This document shows positions 1 through 8,984 of a stretch of 64,000 nt of DNA, in pieces; within the stretch, counting starts at the first letter, position 1; each line of letters starts with the position of its first letter. The notes under the pieces are model-generated. The model was not told the origin of the DNA. It made no database searches and was given only the letters and a program-made list of their open reading frames with translations. The position numbers were made by a program, and so were the translations under genes. The stretch is from Streptomyces sp. NBC_01294 (lineage in GTDB: Bacteria > Actinomycetota > Actinomycetes > Streptomycetales > Streptomycetaceae), in contig NZ_CP108423.1 of the NCBI RefSeq assembly GCF_035917235.1, positions 5,547,501 to 5,611,500 of the forward strand, in the 5' to 3' direction.

Positions 1-519
1 CGGTTCGTGGTCGTCGCCGCGGGTGTCTTCATGATCATCCTGGGTCTGCTGCCCAAGGCCGCCGCGATCGTCGCCGCCGTCCCGCACGGAGTCCTCGGCG
101 GCGCCGCGACCGTCATGTTCGGCATGGTCGCCCTGGCCGGCATCCAGACCCTGGCCAAGGTGGACCTCAAGGAGGAGAAGAACGCGCTGATCGTCGGCGT
201 CTCCCTCGCCTTCGCCCTGCTCCCCGCGACCGTCCCGGTCTTCTTCACCAAGCACATGGACGCGGACCTGTCCTCGCTCCTCAACAGCGGTGTCACCCTG
301 GGTGCCACGGCCGCCATCGTCCTCAACCTGATCTTCAACGGCCTGGCCAAGGACGATGCCCACGACACCCCCCGGGCCGACACCCCGGCCGTCGCCGGTG
401 CCGGGGACGACACCCCGGACGACGGCAAGGTCGCCGCGGCGGTGCCCGCCCAGGCGGCGTCCCCCGCACCCGGTGCCGAGAAGGCGGACGACGCGGAGGC
501 GTCCCCGTCCGCTCCCTGA
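1..519 (+). CDS. NCS2-family purine/uracil permease, C-terminal part
   Basis: The reading frame is open from the first base, so this is the 3' end of a gene that starts outside the window. About 172 residues are visible. They hold three or four hydrophobic segments with Gly/Ala-rich turns (HGVLGGAATVMFGMVALAGIQ), typical of the C-terminal half of nucleobase:cation symporter-2 permeases. The last 50 residues are an Ala/Asp/Pro-rich cytoplasmic tail with no recognisable domain, common in Streptomyces members. It would import xanthine, uric acid or uracil across the membrane; the substrate cannot be told from this fragment. A strong terminator follows directly. Confidence 0.8.
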   Translation, partial: RFVVVAAGVFMIILGLLPKAAAIVAAVPHGVLGGAATVMFGMVALAGIQTLAKVDLKEEKNALIVGVSLAFALLPATVPVFFTKHMDADLSSLLNSGVTLGATAAIVLNLIFNGLAKDDAHDTPRADTPAVAGAGDDTPDDGKVAAAVPAQAASPAPGAEKADDAEASPSAP

Positions 520-536
520 TCCTCCCAAGGGGTGGT

Positions 537-572
537 GACCCCTCGCCCGGACCCCGGTCCGGGCGAGGGGTC
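537..572 (+). terminator. Intrinsic terminator after NCS2 permease
   Basis: A perfect 17-bp inverted repeat (537-553 with 556-572) with a 2-nt centre lies 18 bp after the permease stop. There is no T tract, as is usual for GC-rich actinobacterial terminators. Confidence 0.75.
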
Positions 573-602
573 AGCGCTGTCCCTGCGCCGGTCCCCGTAC
601 GG

Positions 603-608
603 GACAAT
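603..608 (+). promoter_or_regulatory. -10 box of leaderless recO promoter
   Basis: GACAAT lies exactly 6 nt before the recO ATG. The placement predicts a transcript that starts at or next to the start codon. The same GACAATGGGCG string precedes dusB. Confidence 0.5.
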
Positions 609-614
609 GGGCGC

Positions 615-1361
615 ATGAGTCTGTTCCGCGACGACGGCATCGTGCTGCGCACCCAGAAGCTGGGTGAGGCGGACCGCATCATCACGCTGCTGACCCGAGG
701 CCACGGCCGGGTGCGGGCCGTCGCCCGCGGGGTCCGGCGTACGAAGTCCAAGTTCGGCGCCGGGCTGGAACCTTTCTCCCACGCCGACGTGCAGTTCTTC
801 GCCCGCGGCAGCGAACTGATCGGCCGCAGCCTCCCGCTCTGCACCCAGACTCAGATCATCGCCCCGTACGGCAACGGCATCGTCACCGACTACGCCCGCT
901 ACACCGCCGGCACCGCCATGCTGGAGACCGCCGAGCGGTTCACCGAGAACGAGGGCGAACCCGCCGTGCAGCAGTACCTGCTGCTCGTCGGAGCCCTGCG
1001 CACCCTCTCCCGCGGCGAGCACGAACCGCATCTGATCCTCGACGCCTTCCTGCTGCGCTCCCTCGCCGTCAACGGCTACGCGCCCAGCTTCGAGAACTGC
1101 GCGAAGTGCGGGATCCACGGCCCCAACCGGCACTTCTCCGTCGCCGCGGGCGGGGTGATATGCGGCGACTGCCGGGTGGCCGGCAGCGTCGTACCCTCAT
1201 CAGAGGCCATCGCCCTGCTCAGCGCCCTGCTGACGGGCGACTGGGGGTATGCCGACGCGTGCGAGGCGCGTCACGTGCGGGAGGGCAGCGGGCTGGTCTC
1301 CGCCTATTTGCACTGGCATCTGGAGCGCGGGCTACGCTCCCTGCGATACGTCGAGAAATAG
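615..1361 (+). CDS. recO: DNA repair protein RecO
   Basis: RecO binds single-stranded DNA and, with RecR, loads RecA in the RecF recombination pathway. The 248-residue product has the N-terminal OB-fold opening ([20 protein letters not shown]) followed by the helical domain. A zinc site is visible: Cys162 and Cys165 pair with Cys183 and Cys186. Length is normal for the family. The ATG at 615 has no Shine-Dalgarno but has a -10 hexamer six bases upstream, so translation is probably leaderless. uppS follows after a 10-bp gap, and recO-uppS is the conserved actinobacterial order. Confidence 0.95.
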   Translation: MSLFRDDGIVLRTQKLGEADRIITLLTRGHGRVRAVARGVRRTKSKFGAGLEPFSHADVQFFARGSELIGRSLPLCTQTQIIAPYGNGIVTDYARYTAGTAMLETAERFTENEGEPAVQQYLLLVGALRTLSRGEHEPHLILDAFLLRSLAVNGYAPSFENCAKCGIHGPNRHFSVAAGGVICGDCRVAGSVVPSSEAIALLSALLTGDWGYADACEARHVREGSGLVSAYLHWHLERGLRSLRYVEK

Positions 1362-1371
1362 GAGCTGGGCA

Positions 1372-2199
1372 ATGGCACGACGCGGGATTCTGGGACGCTC
1401 TCGCCGCGAGTACAAGGTTCCCGAGCCGCACCCGTCCGGTGCGCGCCCGCCGAAGATCCCCGGCGAGCTGGTCCCGAACCACGTGGCCGTCGTCATGGAC
1501 GGCAACGGCCGCTGGGCCAAGGAGCGCGGCCTGCCGCGCACCGAGGGCCACAAGGTCGGCGAGGGAGTCGTGCTCGACGTGCTCAAGGGCTGCCTGGAGA
1601 TGGGCGTCAAGAACCTCTCCCTGTACGCCTTCTCGACGGAGAACTGGAAGCGCTCGCCCGACGAGGTCCGCTTCCTGATGAACTTCAACCGCGACGTCAT
1701 CCGCCGCCGCCGCGACGAGATGAACGAGCTGGGCATCCGCATCCGCTGGGTCGGCCGCATGCCGAAGATGTGGAAGTCGGTCGTCCAGGAGCTCCAGGTC
1801 GCACAGGAGCAGACCGTCGACAACGACGCCATGACCCTGTACTTCTGCGTGAACTACGGCGGCCGCGCGGAGATCGCGGACGCGGCGCAGGCGATCGCCC
1901 GCGATGTGGCGGCCGGCCGGCTGGACCCGTCGAAGGTCAACGAGAAGACCCTCGCGAAGTACATGTACTACCCGGACATGCCGGACGTGGACCTGTTCCT
2001 GCGCCCCAGCGGCGAGCAGCGCACCTCCAACTACCTGCTCTGGCAGAGCGCGTACGCCGAGATGGTCTTCCAGGACGTCCTGTGGCCGGACTTCGACCGC
2101 CGCAACCTGTGGGCGGCCTGCCTGGAGTACGCCCAGCGCGACCGCCGCTTCGGCGGGGCCGTCCCCAACCAGGCGGAGGGCTCCGGAACCACGGGCTGA
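1372..2199 (+). CDS. uppS: Isoprenyl transferase (undecaprenyl/polyprenyl diphosphate synthase)
   Basis: A cis-prenyltransferase that extends farnesyl diphosphate with isopentenyl units to make the lipid carrier for cell-wall synthesis. The 275-residue protein carries the Mg-binding start of the family, MDGNGRW, with catalytic Asp43, then FSTENWKRS, and the C-terminal [10 protein letters not shown] block with Arg211 that binds the pyrophosphate. The frame is open further upstream, but the ATG at 1372 has an AGGAG seven bases before it and matches the family N-terminus, so it is preferred. It is co-transcribed with recO. Streptomyces usually carry more than one such enzyme, so chain length is not assigned. 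Confidence 0.95.
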   Translation: MARRGILGRSRREYKVPEPHPSGARPPKIPGELVPNHVAVVMDGNGRWAKERGLPRTEGHKVGEGVVLDVLKGCLEMGVKNLSLYAFSTENWKRSPDEVRFLMNFNRDVIRRRRDEMNELGIRIRWVGRMPKMWKSVVQELQVAQEQTVDNDAMTLYFCVNYGGRAEIADAAQAIARDVAAGRLDPSKVNEKTLAKYMYYPDMPDVDLFLRPSGEQRTSNYLLWQSAYAEMVFQDVLWPDFDRRNLWAACLEYAQRDRRFGGAVPNQAEGSGTTG

Positions 2200-2207
2200 G
2201 CTGCCGT

Positions 2208-2213
2208 TATCCT
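2208..2213 (+). promoter_or_regulatory. -10 box of leaderless promoter
   Basis: TATCCT followed by six bases and the ATG at 2220, which has no Shine-Dalgarno. This is the pattern of a leaderless transcript. Confidence 0.45.
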
Positions 2214-2219
2214 CACCCG

Positions 2220-2810
2220 ATGAACACGGGTGAGGATCACAGAGTGCGGCAGGCGGAGCAGACCGGGCAGGGCGGGGCGGCGGCGGAGCAGGCCGGGCAG
2301 GAGCCCGAGCAGGTCTCCCTCGTCTACCGGCTGGCGCTCGACGACATACGGGGGGCGGTCCGGGCGCGGGCCCGCCGGACGAGCGCAGGGCGGGCGGAGA
2401 CGCTGCTCCTCCCGCTGCTGTCGGTCGCCGCCGTCGTGGGGTTGTGCCTGCTCCAGGGGACCCTGTCGATCGTGACCGCGGTCTCGGCGGCGGTGGCCCT
2501 GGTCGTCGCGACCTGCGGTGTCTTCTCGCTCCGGCGCGGCATGGCCCGCCAGGTGTACTCCGTGGTGGAGCAGTACGGGGAGTGCCGCACGGTGGCCGGC
2601 GAACGGGGCACCGCGACCACGGGCGAGACCATGTCGTACACGATGGACTGGAAGCTCTTCCCCCAGTACACCGAGACGCCGGAGCTGTTCGTCCTCGTCG
2701 GGGGCACGCGCGCGGCCGCGATCGGCGTGCTGCCGAAGCGGGGCGCCCAGCACCCCGCCGACATCGACCGCCTGCGCGCGATCCTGGACCGGAACCTGCG
2801 CCGGGTCTAG
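2220..2810 (+). CDS. YcxB-like membrane protein
   Basis: The 196-residue product has a charged Gln/Glu-rich N-terminus, then two adjacent transmembrane segments (roughly residues 66-105, LLLPLLSVAAVVGL and AVALVVATCGVFSL). A C-terminal cytoplasmic domain of about 85 residues contains the PELFVLVGG and VLPKRG signatures of the YcxB-like family. Function in that family is unknown. The start is set by an ATG with a -10 hexamer 6 nt upstream. It is probably an independent unit, transcribed toward the convergent zur gene. Confidence 0.7.
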   Translation: MNTGEDHRVRQAEQTGQGGAAAEQAGQEPEQVSLVYRLALDDIRGAVRARARRTSAGRAETLLLPLLSVAAVVGLCLLQGTLSIVTAVSAAVALVVATCGVFSLRRGMARQVYSVVEQYGECRTVAGERGTATTGETMSYTMDWKLFPQYTETPELFVLVGGTRAAAIGVLPKRGAQHPADIDRLRAILDRNLRRV

Positions 2811-2826
2811 CCCGCCGGTCGGCGGG
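2811..2826. terminator. Bidirectional terminator between YcxB-like gene and zur
   Basis: CCCGCC, a 4-nt loop and GGCGGG start immediately after the stop at 2810, in the 40-bp gap between two convergent genes. Confidence 0.5.
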
Positions 2827-2850
2827 TCCAGGCGCGGGCGCCAGGCGGCT

Positions 2851-3279
2851 CTAGGCCGCGGCCGCGCAGTCCGCGCAGGTGCCGAAGATCTCCACCGTGT
2901 GGGCCACGTTCACGTAGCCGTGCTCGGCCGCGATGGACTCCGCCCACTTCTCCACGGCCGGGCCCTCCACCTCGACGGCCTTGCCGCACTTGCGGCAGAC
3001 CAGGTGGTGGTGGTGGTCCCCGGTGGAGCAGCGGCGGTAGACGGACTCGCCGTCGCTGGTGCGCAGGACGTCGACCTCGCCGGCGTCCGCGAGCGACTGG
3101 AGGGTGCGGTAGACGGTGGTCAGGCCCACGGAATCACCACGGTGCTTGAGCATGTCGTGGAGTTCCTGGGCGCTGCGGAACTCGTCCACCTCGTCCAGCG
3201 CCGCCGCCACTGCGGCCCGCTGCCGGGTGGATCGTCCTCGTACTGGCGCGGTATTCATCTCGCCAGGCGCAGTCGCCAC
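2851..3279 (-). CDS. zur: Zinc uptake regulator Zur (Fur family)
   Basis: A Zn-dependent repressor of zinc import. The 142-residue protein has the Fur winged helix (VGLTTVYRTLQSLADAGEV), the histidine run HHHH at 89-92, CRKC at 95-98 and CADC at 135-138 for the structural zinc. The length and the tight match to the Streptomyces Zur pattern separate it from iron- or peroxide-sensing paralogues. The GTG at 3279 is chosen because AGGAGG lies five to six bases before it; an in-frame ATG at 3258 (MNTAPVR) is the alternative. It is the last gene of znuACB-zur, 92 bp after znuB, so Zur probably represses its own operon. Confidence 0.93.
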   Translation of the reverse strand: MATAPGEMNTAPVRGRSTRQRAAVAAALDEVDEFRSAQELHDMLKHRGDSVGLTTVYRTLQSLADAGEVDVLRTSDGESVYRRCSTGDHHHHLVCRKCGKAVEVEGPAVEKWAESIAAEHGYVNVAHTVEIFGTCADCAAAA

Positions 3280-3371
3280 CGGTTCCTCCTCGTATCGGCC
3301 TGCGGCCATTGTGCCAGGCGGCCGAGCACCCCAGGAGTGTCCGGCGGCTCTGCCCGGCCCCGGCCCTCCTC

Positions 3372-4235
3372 CTAGACCTTGACGTCGTCCCGCGTGCACA
3401 CCTCTTGCGCTGCCCGGGCCGCCTTCGCGCGGCGCCGGGCCAGGGGGGTCGACAAGGCCGTCATCACCATGAAGACGCCGATGGCGAGCAGCACGATGGT
3501 CGCGCCGGACGGCGCGTCGACGTAGTACGTGGAGACCGTGCCGGTCAGGGAGACGAGCAGGGAGATCAGCATCGCCAGCGACAGGGTCGCGGTGAACCCG
3601 CGGGTGACGCGCTGGGCGGCCGCGACCGGGATCACCATCATGGCGCTGACCAGCAGCAGGCCCACGATGCGCATGGCGACGGTGACGGTGACCGCGGCGG
3701 TCACGGCGATCAGCAGGTTCAGTGCGCGCACCGGCAGGCCGGTGACCCGGGCGAACTCCTCGTCCTGACAGACGGCGAAGAGCTGCCGGCGCAGGCCGAG
3801 GGTGACGGCGAGGACGAACGCCGCGAGGATCACGACGGCGGTGACGTCCTCGGGCGCGACGGTGGTGATCGAGCCGAACATGGCGCTCAGCAGATCGGTC
3901 GTGGTGCCGCCCCCCACGTTGATGATCATGACGCCGCCCGCCAGGCCGCCGTAGAACAGGATGGAGAGCGCGACGTCGCCGCTGGTCTTGCCGCGGGAGC
4001 GGATCATCTCCATGCCGACCGCGCCGACGACGGCGACCAGCGTGGCCATCCACACGGGGCTGGTGTGGAGCACGAAGCCCAGCGCGACACCGGTCATGGC
4101 GACGTGGCCGAGGCCGTCGCCCATGACCGCCTGGCGGCGCTGGACGAGGTACGTGCCGATCGCGGGCGCGGTGATGCCCACCAGCACGGCGGCGATCAGC
4201 GCGCGCACCATCAGGGGGGAGTCCAGGAGGTCCAT
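3372..4235 (-). CDS. znuB: Zinc ABC transporter permease
   Basis: A membrane permease of the metal-chelate ABC-3 family. The 287 residues hold about eight hydrophobic segments, and the conserved N-terminal block (YLVQRRQAVMGDGLGHVAMTG) of manganese/zinc permeases is plain. The C-terminus is basic. Its ATG at 4235 overlaps the stop of znuC by one base (TGATG), so the two are translationally coupled. With ZnuA and ZnuC it completes a high-affinity zinc importer. Zinc rather than manganese is inferred from the linked zur and the His-rich ZnuA. Confidence 0.93.
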   Translation of the reverse strand: MDLLDSPLMVRALIAAVLVGITAPAIGTYLVQRRQAVMGDGLGHVAMTGVALGFVLHTSPVWMATLVAVVGAVGMEMIRSRGKTSGDVALSILFYGGLAGGVMIINVGGGTTTDLLSAMFGSITTVAPEDVTAVVILAAFVLAVTLGLRRQLFAVCQDEEFARVTGLPVRALNLLIAVTAAVTVTVAMRIVGLLLVSAMMVIPVAAAQRVTRGFTATLSLAMLISLLVSLTGTVSTYYVDAPSGATIVLLAIGVFMVMTALSTPLARRRAKAARAAQEVCTRDDVKV

Positions 4236-5026
4236 CAGCTCAGCAGTCCCGTCCGCAGGGGCTCGGCGTCGTGCGCCGCGTGGGGGTGTACGTGGTCGTG
4301 GCCGGGCAGGGCGTGCTGCCCGACGGCCTCCGGAGGCGGGCCGTCGTGGACGACGCAGCCGTCGCGCAGGACGACGGCGCGGTCGATCAGGGGCTCCAGC
4401 GGGCCCAGCTCGTGCAGGACGAGCAGGACGGTGGTGCCGGCGGCGACCTGCTCGCGCACGGCGCCTGCGAGGACCTCCTGGTTGGCGAGGTCGATGCCGG
4501 CCATCGGCTCGTCCATGATCAGCAGTTCGGGTTCGACGGCGAGCGCCCGGGCTATCAGGACGCGCTGGTGCTGGCCGCCGGAGAGGGCGTTGACCGAGGC
4601 GTCGGCGTAGGACTCCATGCCGACGAGGACGAGGGCCCGCTCGACGGCGGCCCGGTCGGCCTTGCGCAGGAGACCGAAACGGGAGCGGGCCAGCCGGCCG
4701 GAGGAGACGATCTCGCGGACGGTGGCCGGGACGCCGCTGGCGGCGGTGGTGCGCTGCGGGACGTACCCGATGCGCGACCAGTCGCGGAAGCGCTTGAAGT
4801 CGGTCCCGAAGAGGGACAGGGAGCCGTCGGTCAGGGGGACCTGGCCGACCACGGCACGCACGGCGGTGGACTTGCCGGAGCCGTTGGCGCCGAGCAGGGC
4901 GACGACCTCACCGCGGCGGACGGTGAGGTCGACCCCGCGCAGCACGGGGCGCGAGCCGAGCGAGGCCGTGGCCCCGCGCAGGGATATGACGGGCTGGTCA
5001 TCCGCCTGTCGGGGCGAGGACTGCAT
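4235..5026 (-). CDS. znuC: Zinc ABC transporter ATP-binding protein
   Basis: The cytoplasmic ATPase of the importer. The sequence shows Walker A GANGSGKST, the Q loop at YVPQRT, signature LSGGQHQR and Walker B LLIMDEP. A C-terminal His-rich tail (HALPGHDHVHPHAAHD) could bind zinc. The frame extends to a GTG at 5059 or an ATG at 5056 that would overlap the znuA stop. The ATG at 5026 is preferred because a GGAGG sits eight bases upstream; it leaves 29 bp after znuA and gives 263 residues. Regulation is with the operon. Confidence 0.9.
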   Translation of the reverse strand: MQSSPRQADDQPVISLRGATASLGSRPVLRGVDLTVRRGEVVALLGANGSGKSTAVRAVVGQVPLTDGSLSLFGTDFKRFRDWSRIGYVPQRTTAASGVPATVREIVSSGRLARSRFGLLRKADRAAVERALVLVGMESYADASVNALSGGQHQRVLIARALAVEPELLIMDEPMAGIDLANQEVLAGAVREQVAAGTTVLLVLHELGPLEPLIDRAVVLRDGCVVHDGPPPEAVGQHALPGHDHVHPHAAHDAEPLRTGLLS

Positions 5027-5055
5027 GGCGCGCGCCTCCGTTGCTGCTACTGCCA

Positions 5056-6069
5056 TCACTTGCTACCGAGTGCCTTCTGGAGGTTCTTCAGGTTGGACCG
5101 CATGACCTCGAAGTAGTCAGCGCCCTGGGACTTGTCGGTGATTCCCTCGAGCGGGTCGAGGACGTCCGTCTTCAGGCCGGTGTCGGCGGCGAGGACCTTG
5201 GCGGTCTTGTCGCTGGCCAGGGTCTCGAAGAACACGGTGGAGACGTTCTCCTGCTTCGCGAAGGCCTGGAGCTCCTTCATCCGCGCCGGGCTGGGCTCGG
5301 ACTGGGGGTCGACCCCGGAGATGCTCTCCTGGTCCAGGCCGTAGCGCTCGGCGAGGTAGCCGAAGGCGGCGTGGGTGGTGATGAAGGTCTTGGAGGCCGT
5401 GTTGGTCAGGCCGTCCTTGAACTCCGTGTCCAGTGCGGCCAGTTTGGCGACCAGCTCGTCGGTGTTCTTCCTGTAGTCCGCGGCGTGGTCGGGGTCGGCC
5501 TTCTCCAGGGCCGCGCCGACGCCCTTGGCGATCTCCGCGTACTTGGCGGGGTCGAGCCAGACGTGCGGGTCCTGGCCGGCCTCGCCGTGGCTGTGGCCGT
5601 GCGCCTCCTCGGCGTGCTCGTCGCCCTCCTTGTGGGCGTGGCCCTCCTCGTCGTGACCCGGCTCGGCGCCGTGGTCGTGGCCGGAAGCGCCGTGCGATGC
5701 GAGCGTGGTGAGGGTCGCGGCGTCGACGGTGTTCTTCACGCCGGCCTGGGCGACGGCCTTGTCGACGGCGGGCTGCAGGCTCTTGAGGTAGAGGACGACA
5801 TCGGCGCCGGAGAGCCGGACGGCCTGCTTCGGGGTGATCTCCAGGTCGTGCGGTTCGACGCCGGGCTTGGTCAGCGTGTCGACCTTCACGTGGTCCTTGC
5901 CGATCTGCTCGGCCAGGTACTGCAGTGGGTAGAACGACGCCGTCACGCCGACCTTGCCGTCCTTGGAGCCGGTGCCGGCGGCCGCCCCGGAGCAGGCGGT
6001 CAGGGCCGTGGCCCCGAGGGCGACGGCTCCGGCGAGGGCGGCGGTGGGTATGAGGCGTCGTACGTTCAT
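5056..6069 (-). CDS. znuA: Zinc-binding lipoprotein of ABC transporter
   Basis: The extracytoplasmic zinc-capture subunit. A lipoprotein signal peptide ends in LTAC with lipidated Cys26. Metal ligands of the cluster A-I family are in EPHDLE (His74), DPHVWLDP (His169) and HAAFGYLA. Residues 126-161 form a His/Asp/Glu-rich loop with about a dozen histidines, the hallmark of zinc-specific ZnuA. The ATG at 6069 gives a normal signal peptide; upstream in-frame starts at 6084-6087 would add MMKMDV-type residues and run into the operator. It is the first gene of znuACB-zur. Confidence 0.93.
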   Translation of the reverse strand: MNVRRLIPTAALAGAVALGATALTACSGAAAGTGSKDGKVGVTASFYPLQYLAEQIGKDHVKVDTLTKPGVEPHDLEITPKQAVRLSGADVVLYLKSLQPAVDKAVAQAGVKNTVDAATLTTLASHGASGHDHGAEPGHDEEGHAHKEGDEHAEEAHGHSHGEAGQDPHVWLDPAKYAEIAKGVGAALEKADPDHAADYRKNTDELVAKLAALDTEFKDGLTNTASKTFITTHAAFGYLAERYGLDQESISGVDPQSEPSPARMKELQAFAKQENVSTVFFETLASDKTAKVLAADTGLKTDVLDPLEGITDKSQGADYFEVMRSNLKNLQKALGSK

Positions 6070-6090
6070 GACATCCATTTTCATCAAAGA

Positions 6091-6105
6091 TGGAAACGAT
6101 TGTCA
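6091..6105 (-). promoter_or_regulatory. Putative Zur box
   Basis: TGGAAACGATTGTCA matches the 7-1-7 Fur/Zur palindrome TGAAAATGATTTTCA at 12 of 15 positions. It lies 22 bp before the chosen znuA start, in the znuA/glyS divergent gap. Binding is inferred. Confidence 0.65.
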
Positions 6106-6224
6106 AAAACCCAGGTGGGAGGGCCCTGCGGGCGGCCGTGAAGGGGTATCCGATTTGAAAGGGGGGGTGCGGGCGCCGGTAACCTGAGGCATTCGCCGTT
6201 CGTCCTCGTAATGAAGAGAGCACC

Positions 6225-7603
<1,379 letters not shown>

Positions 7604-7607
<4 letters not shown>

Positions 7608-8251
7608 GTCCCGCCGCAGAAAGACCGGTGGCCCGGTGCGCTGACAGCGCACCGGGCCACCGGTCTTTCTGCGGTGCTCAGGCCGGCCGGGCCGCCGCGC
7701 CGTCCTCGGCGGCGGCCGCCGCCGAGGACGGCGCGGCGCTCGCCCTCGGCCTGCGAGCGCTTGCCGTGGCGGGCGGTCCACACGCCGAGGGCGGCCAGCA
7801 CGCCGTAGATCATGAACGGGCTGACGGTCACCATGGTCTTGGTGTCCAGGTTGTATGCCAGGACGATCCGGACCAGGGCTTCGACGACATAGGCCACACC
7901 CCACACCAGCGTCATCCGGTTCATGGTGGTGCGGAAGCCCTCGTACTGCCACAGGCCGTTCCACCAGGCGGTGCTCGCAGGGGTGCCGTCGGTGGCGAAC
8001 TTGCGGCCGAAGTAGAACATCAGCGGGCGCGGCGCGAGCAGCGTCGCGAGGCACAGCAGCCCGAACAGCCCGGTCACGCCGGAGTCCTTGATCAGCAGGG
8101 TCCTCGCCGAGTGGTCGCCGACGAGCGAGACGACGGCCGTGATCACCAGGAACACCAGGGTGACGACGGCGAACTCGTCGAGCTCGCGGCGCCAGGCCAG
8201 GCTGATGACGCTGTCGAGCGTCGTGGGTGGACATGGTCCCCCCTGAAACAT
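7604..8251 (-). CDS. VC0807-family membrane protein, probably decayed at both ends
   Basis: Residues such as [39 protein letters not shown] and MTLVWGVAY identify a VC0807-type membrane protein of unknown function. Family members begin with about 45-60 residues carrying one or two membrane segments, which are absent here. The best start is an ATG at 8251 in a G-run. The frame reads across the 44-bp palindrome at 7694 and the glyS terminator, adding a C-tail (HGKRSQ onward) that looks like noise. In another frame a natural TGA lies at 7678-7680. I read this as a truncated, frameshifted copy, perhaps a pseudogene. Confidence 0.55.
7614..7674. terminator. Bidirectional terminator: 30-bp perfect inverted repeat
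   Basis: Positions 7614-7643 and 7645-7674 are perfect reverse complements around a single A. They start 7 bp after the glyS stop, and A/T-rich tracts in the stem give a U run on either strand. The opposing membrane-protein frame reads right through it, which suggests that gene has lost its own stop. Confidence 0.85.
7694..7737. repeat. 44-bp perfect palindrome with no spacer
   Basis: The 22-bp arm 7694-7715 is followed directly by its exact reverse complement 7716-7737. It lies in the 3' end of the VC0807-like gene, 20 bp from the terminator palindrome, and probably explains the frameshift there. Confidence 0.8.
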
Positions 8252-8369
8252 GCCGGATGAGTGCGGTAGGGGGGACCGTAGGGCACTTGATGGCATGAGC
8301 AAGCCAAATGCGCCCAAGATGATCATCAAATGTCCGGACCGGAGCGTTCCGGACGGACCGGGCTCCGCG

Positions 8370-8963
8370 TCAGGCGCGCAGGCCCCGGACGACCAGGGAG
8401 GTGACCGCCTCGAACTCCGTGAAGATGGTCGGCGAGAGCCATTCGGCCGCGTACTGCGGGTCGTGGAAGCGGCCGGTTGCGTCGAAGACCGCGCGCGCGG
8501 CGGCCGGCACGTCGTCGGCGGCGAGCGAGCCGGCCGCGACGCCCTCGGAGATGATCCGGGCCAGCTGGTCGATCAGCTCGGTCAGGTGCGCGTCCACCAC
8601 GTCGCTGTTCTCGGCGAGCAGCACGGTGTAGGTGGCGAACAGTTCGGGTTCCGCCCCCGCCTTGTGCCGCTTGGCCTCGAAGAGGGCCTCCAGCCACGCC
8701 TCCAGCTTGGAGGGCGCGCTCTCGCCCGGGGCGGAGGTGATCTCCTCCAGCATGACGACGCTCTTGGCGAGCCAGCGGTCCGTGACGGCCTCGCGCAGGG
8801 CCGCCTTCGACGGGAAGTGCCGGTACACGCTGCCGTGGCTGACTCCCAGGGCACGGGCCACGTCCACCACGGTCGCCTTGGTGGGGCCGAAGCGGCGCAG
8901 CACCTCCTCGGTGGTTTCGAGGATGCGCTCGGGTGTCAGGGGCTCGGCAGCAGCAGGTGGCAT
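8370..8963 (-). CDS. TetR-family transcriptional regulator
   Basis: A 197-residue one-component repressor. The N-terminal helix-turn-helix is clear (RFGPTKATVVDVARALGVSHGSVYRHFPSKAAL), followed by a ligand-binding domain with no recognisable specificity. It lies 21 bp downstream of the aldo/keto reductase gene on the same strand, so the two are probably one transcript and the regulator probably controls that enzyme. A 15-bp inverted repeat upstream of the reductase (10065-10100) is a candidate operator. A GTCCGG/CCGGAC hairpin near 8332-8355 may end the transcript. Confidence 0.88.
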   Translation of the reverse strand: MPPAAAEPLTPERILETTEEVLRRFGPTKATVVDVARALGVSHGSVYRHFPSKAALREAVTDRWLAKSVVMLEEITSAPGESAPSKLEAWLEALFEAKRHKAGAEPELFATYTVLLAENSDVVDAHLTELIDQLARIISEGVAAGSLAADDVPAAARAVFDATGRFHDPQYAAEWLSPTIFTEFEAVTSLVVRGLRA

Positions 8964-8984
8964 GGGTACGACCGTACCGCCGGT

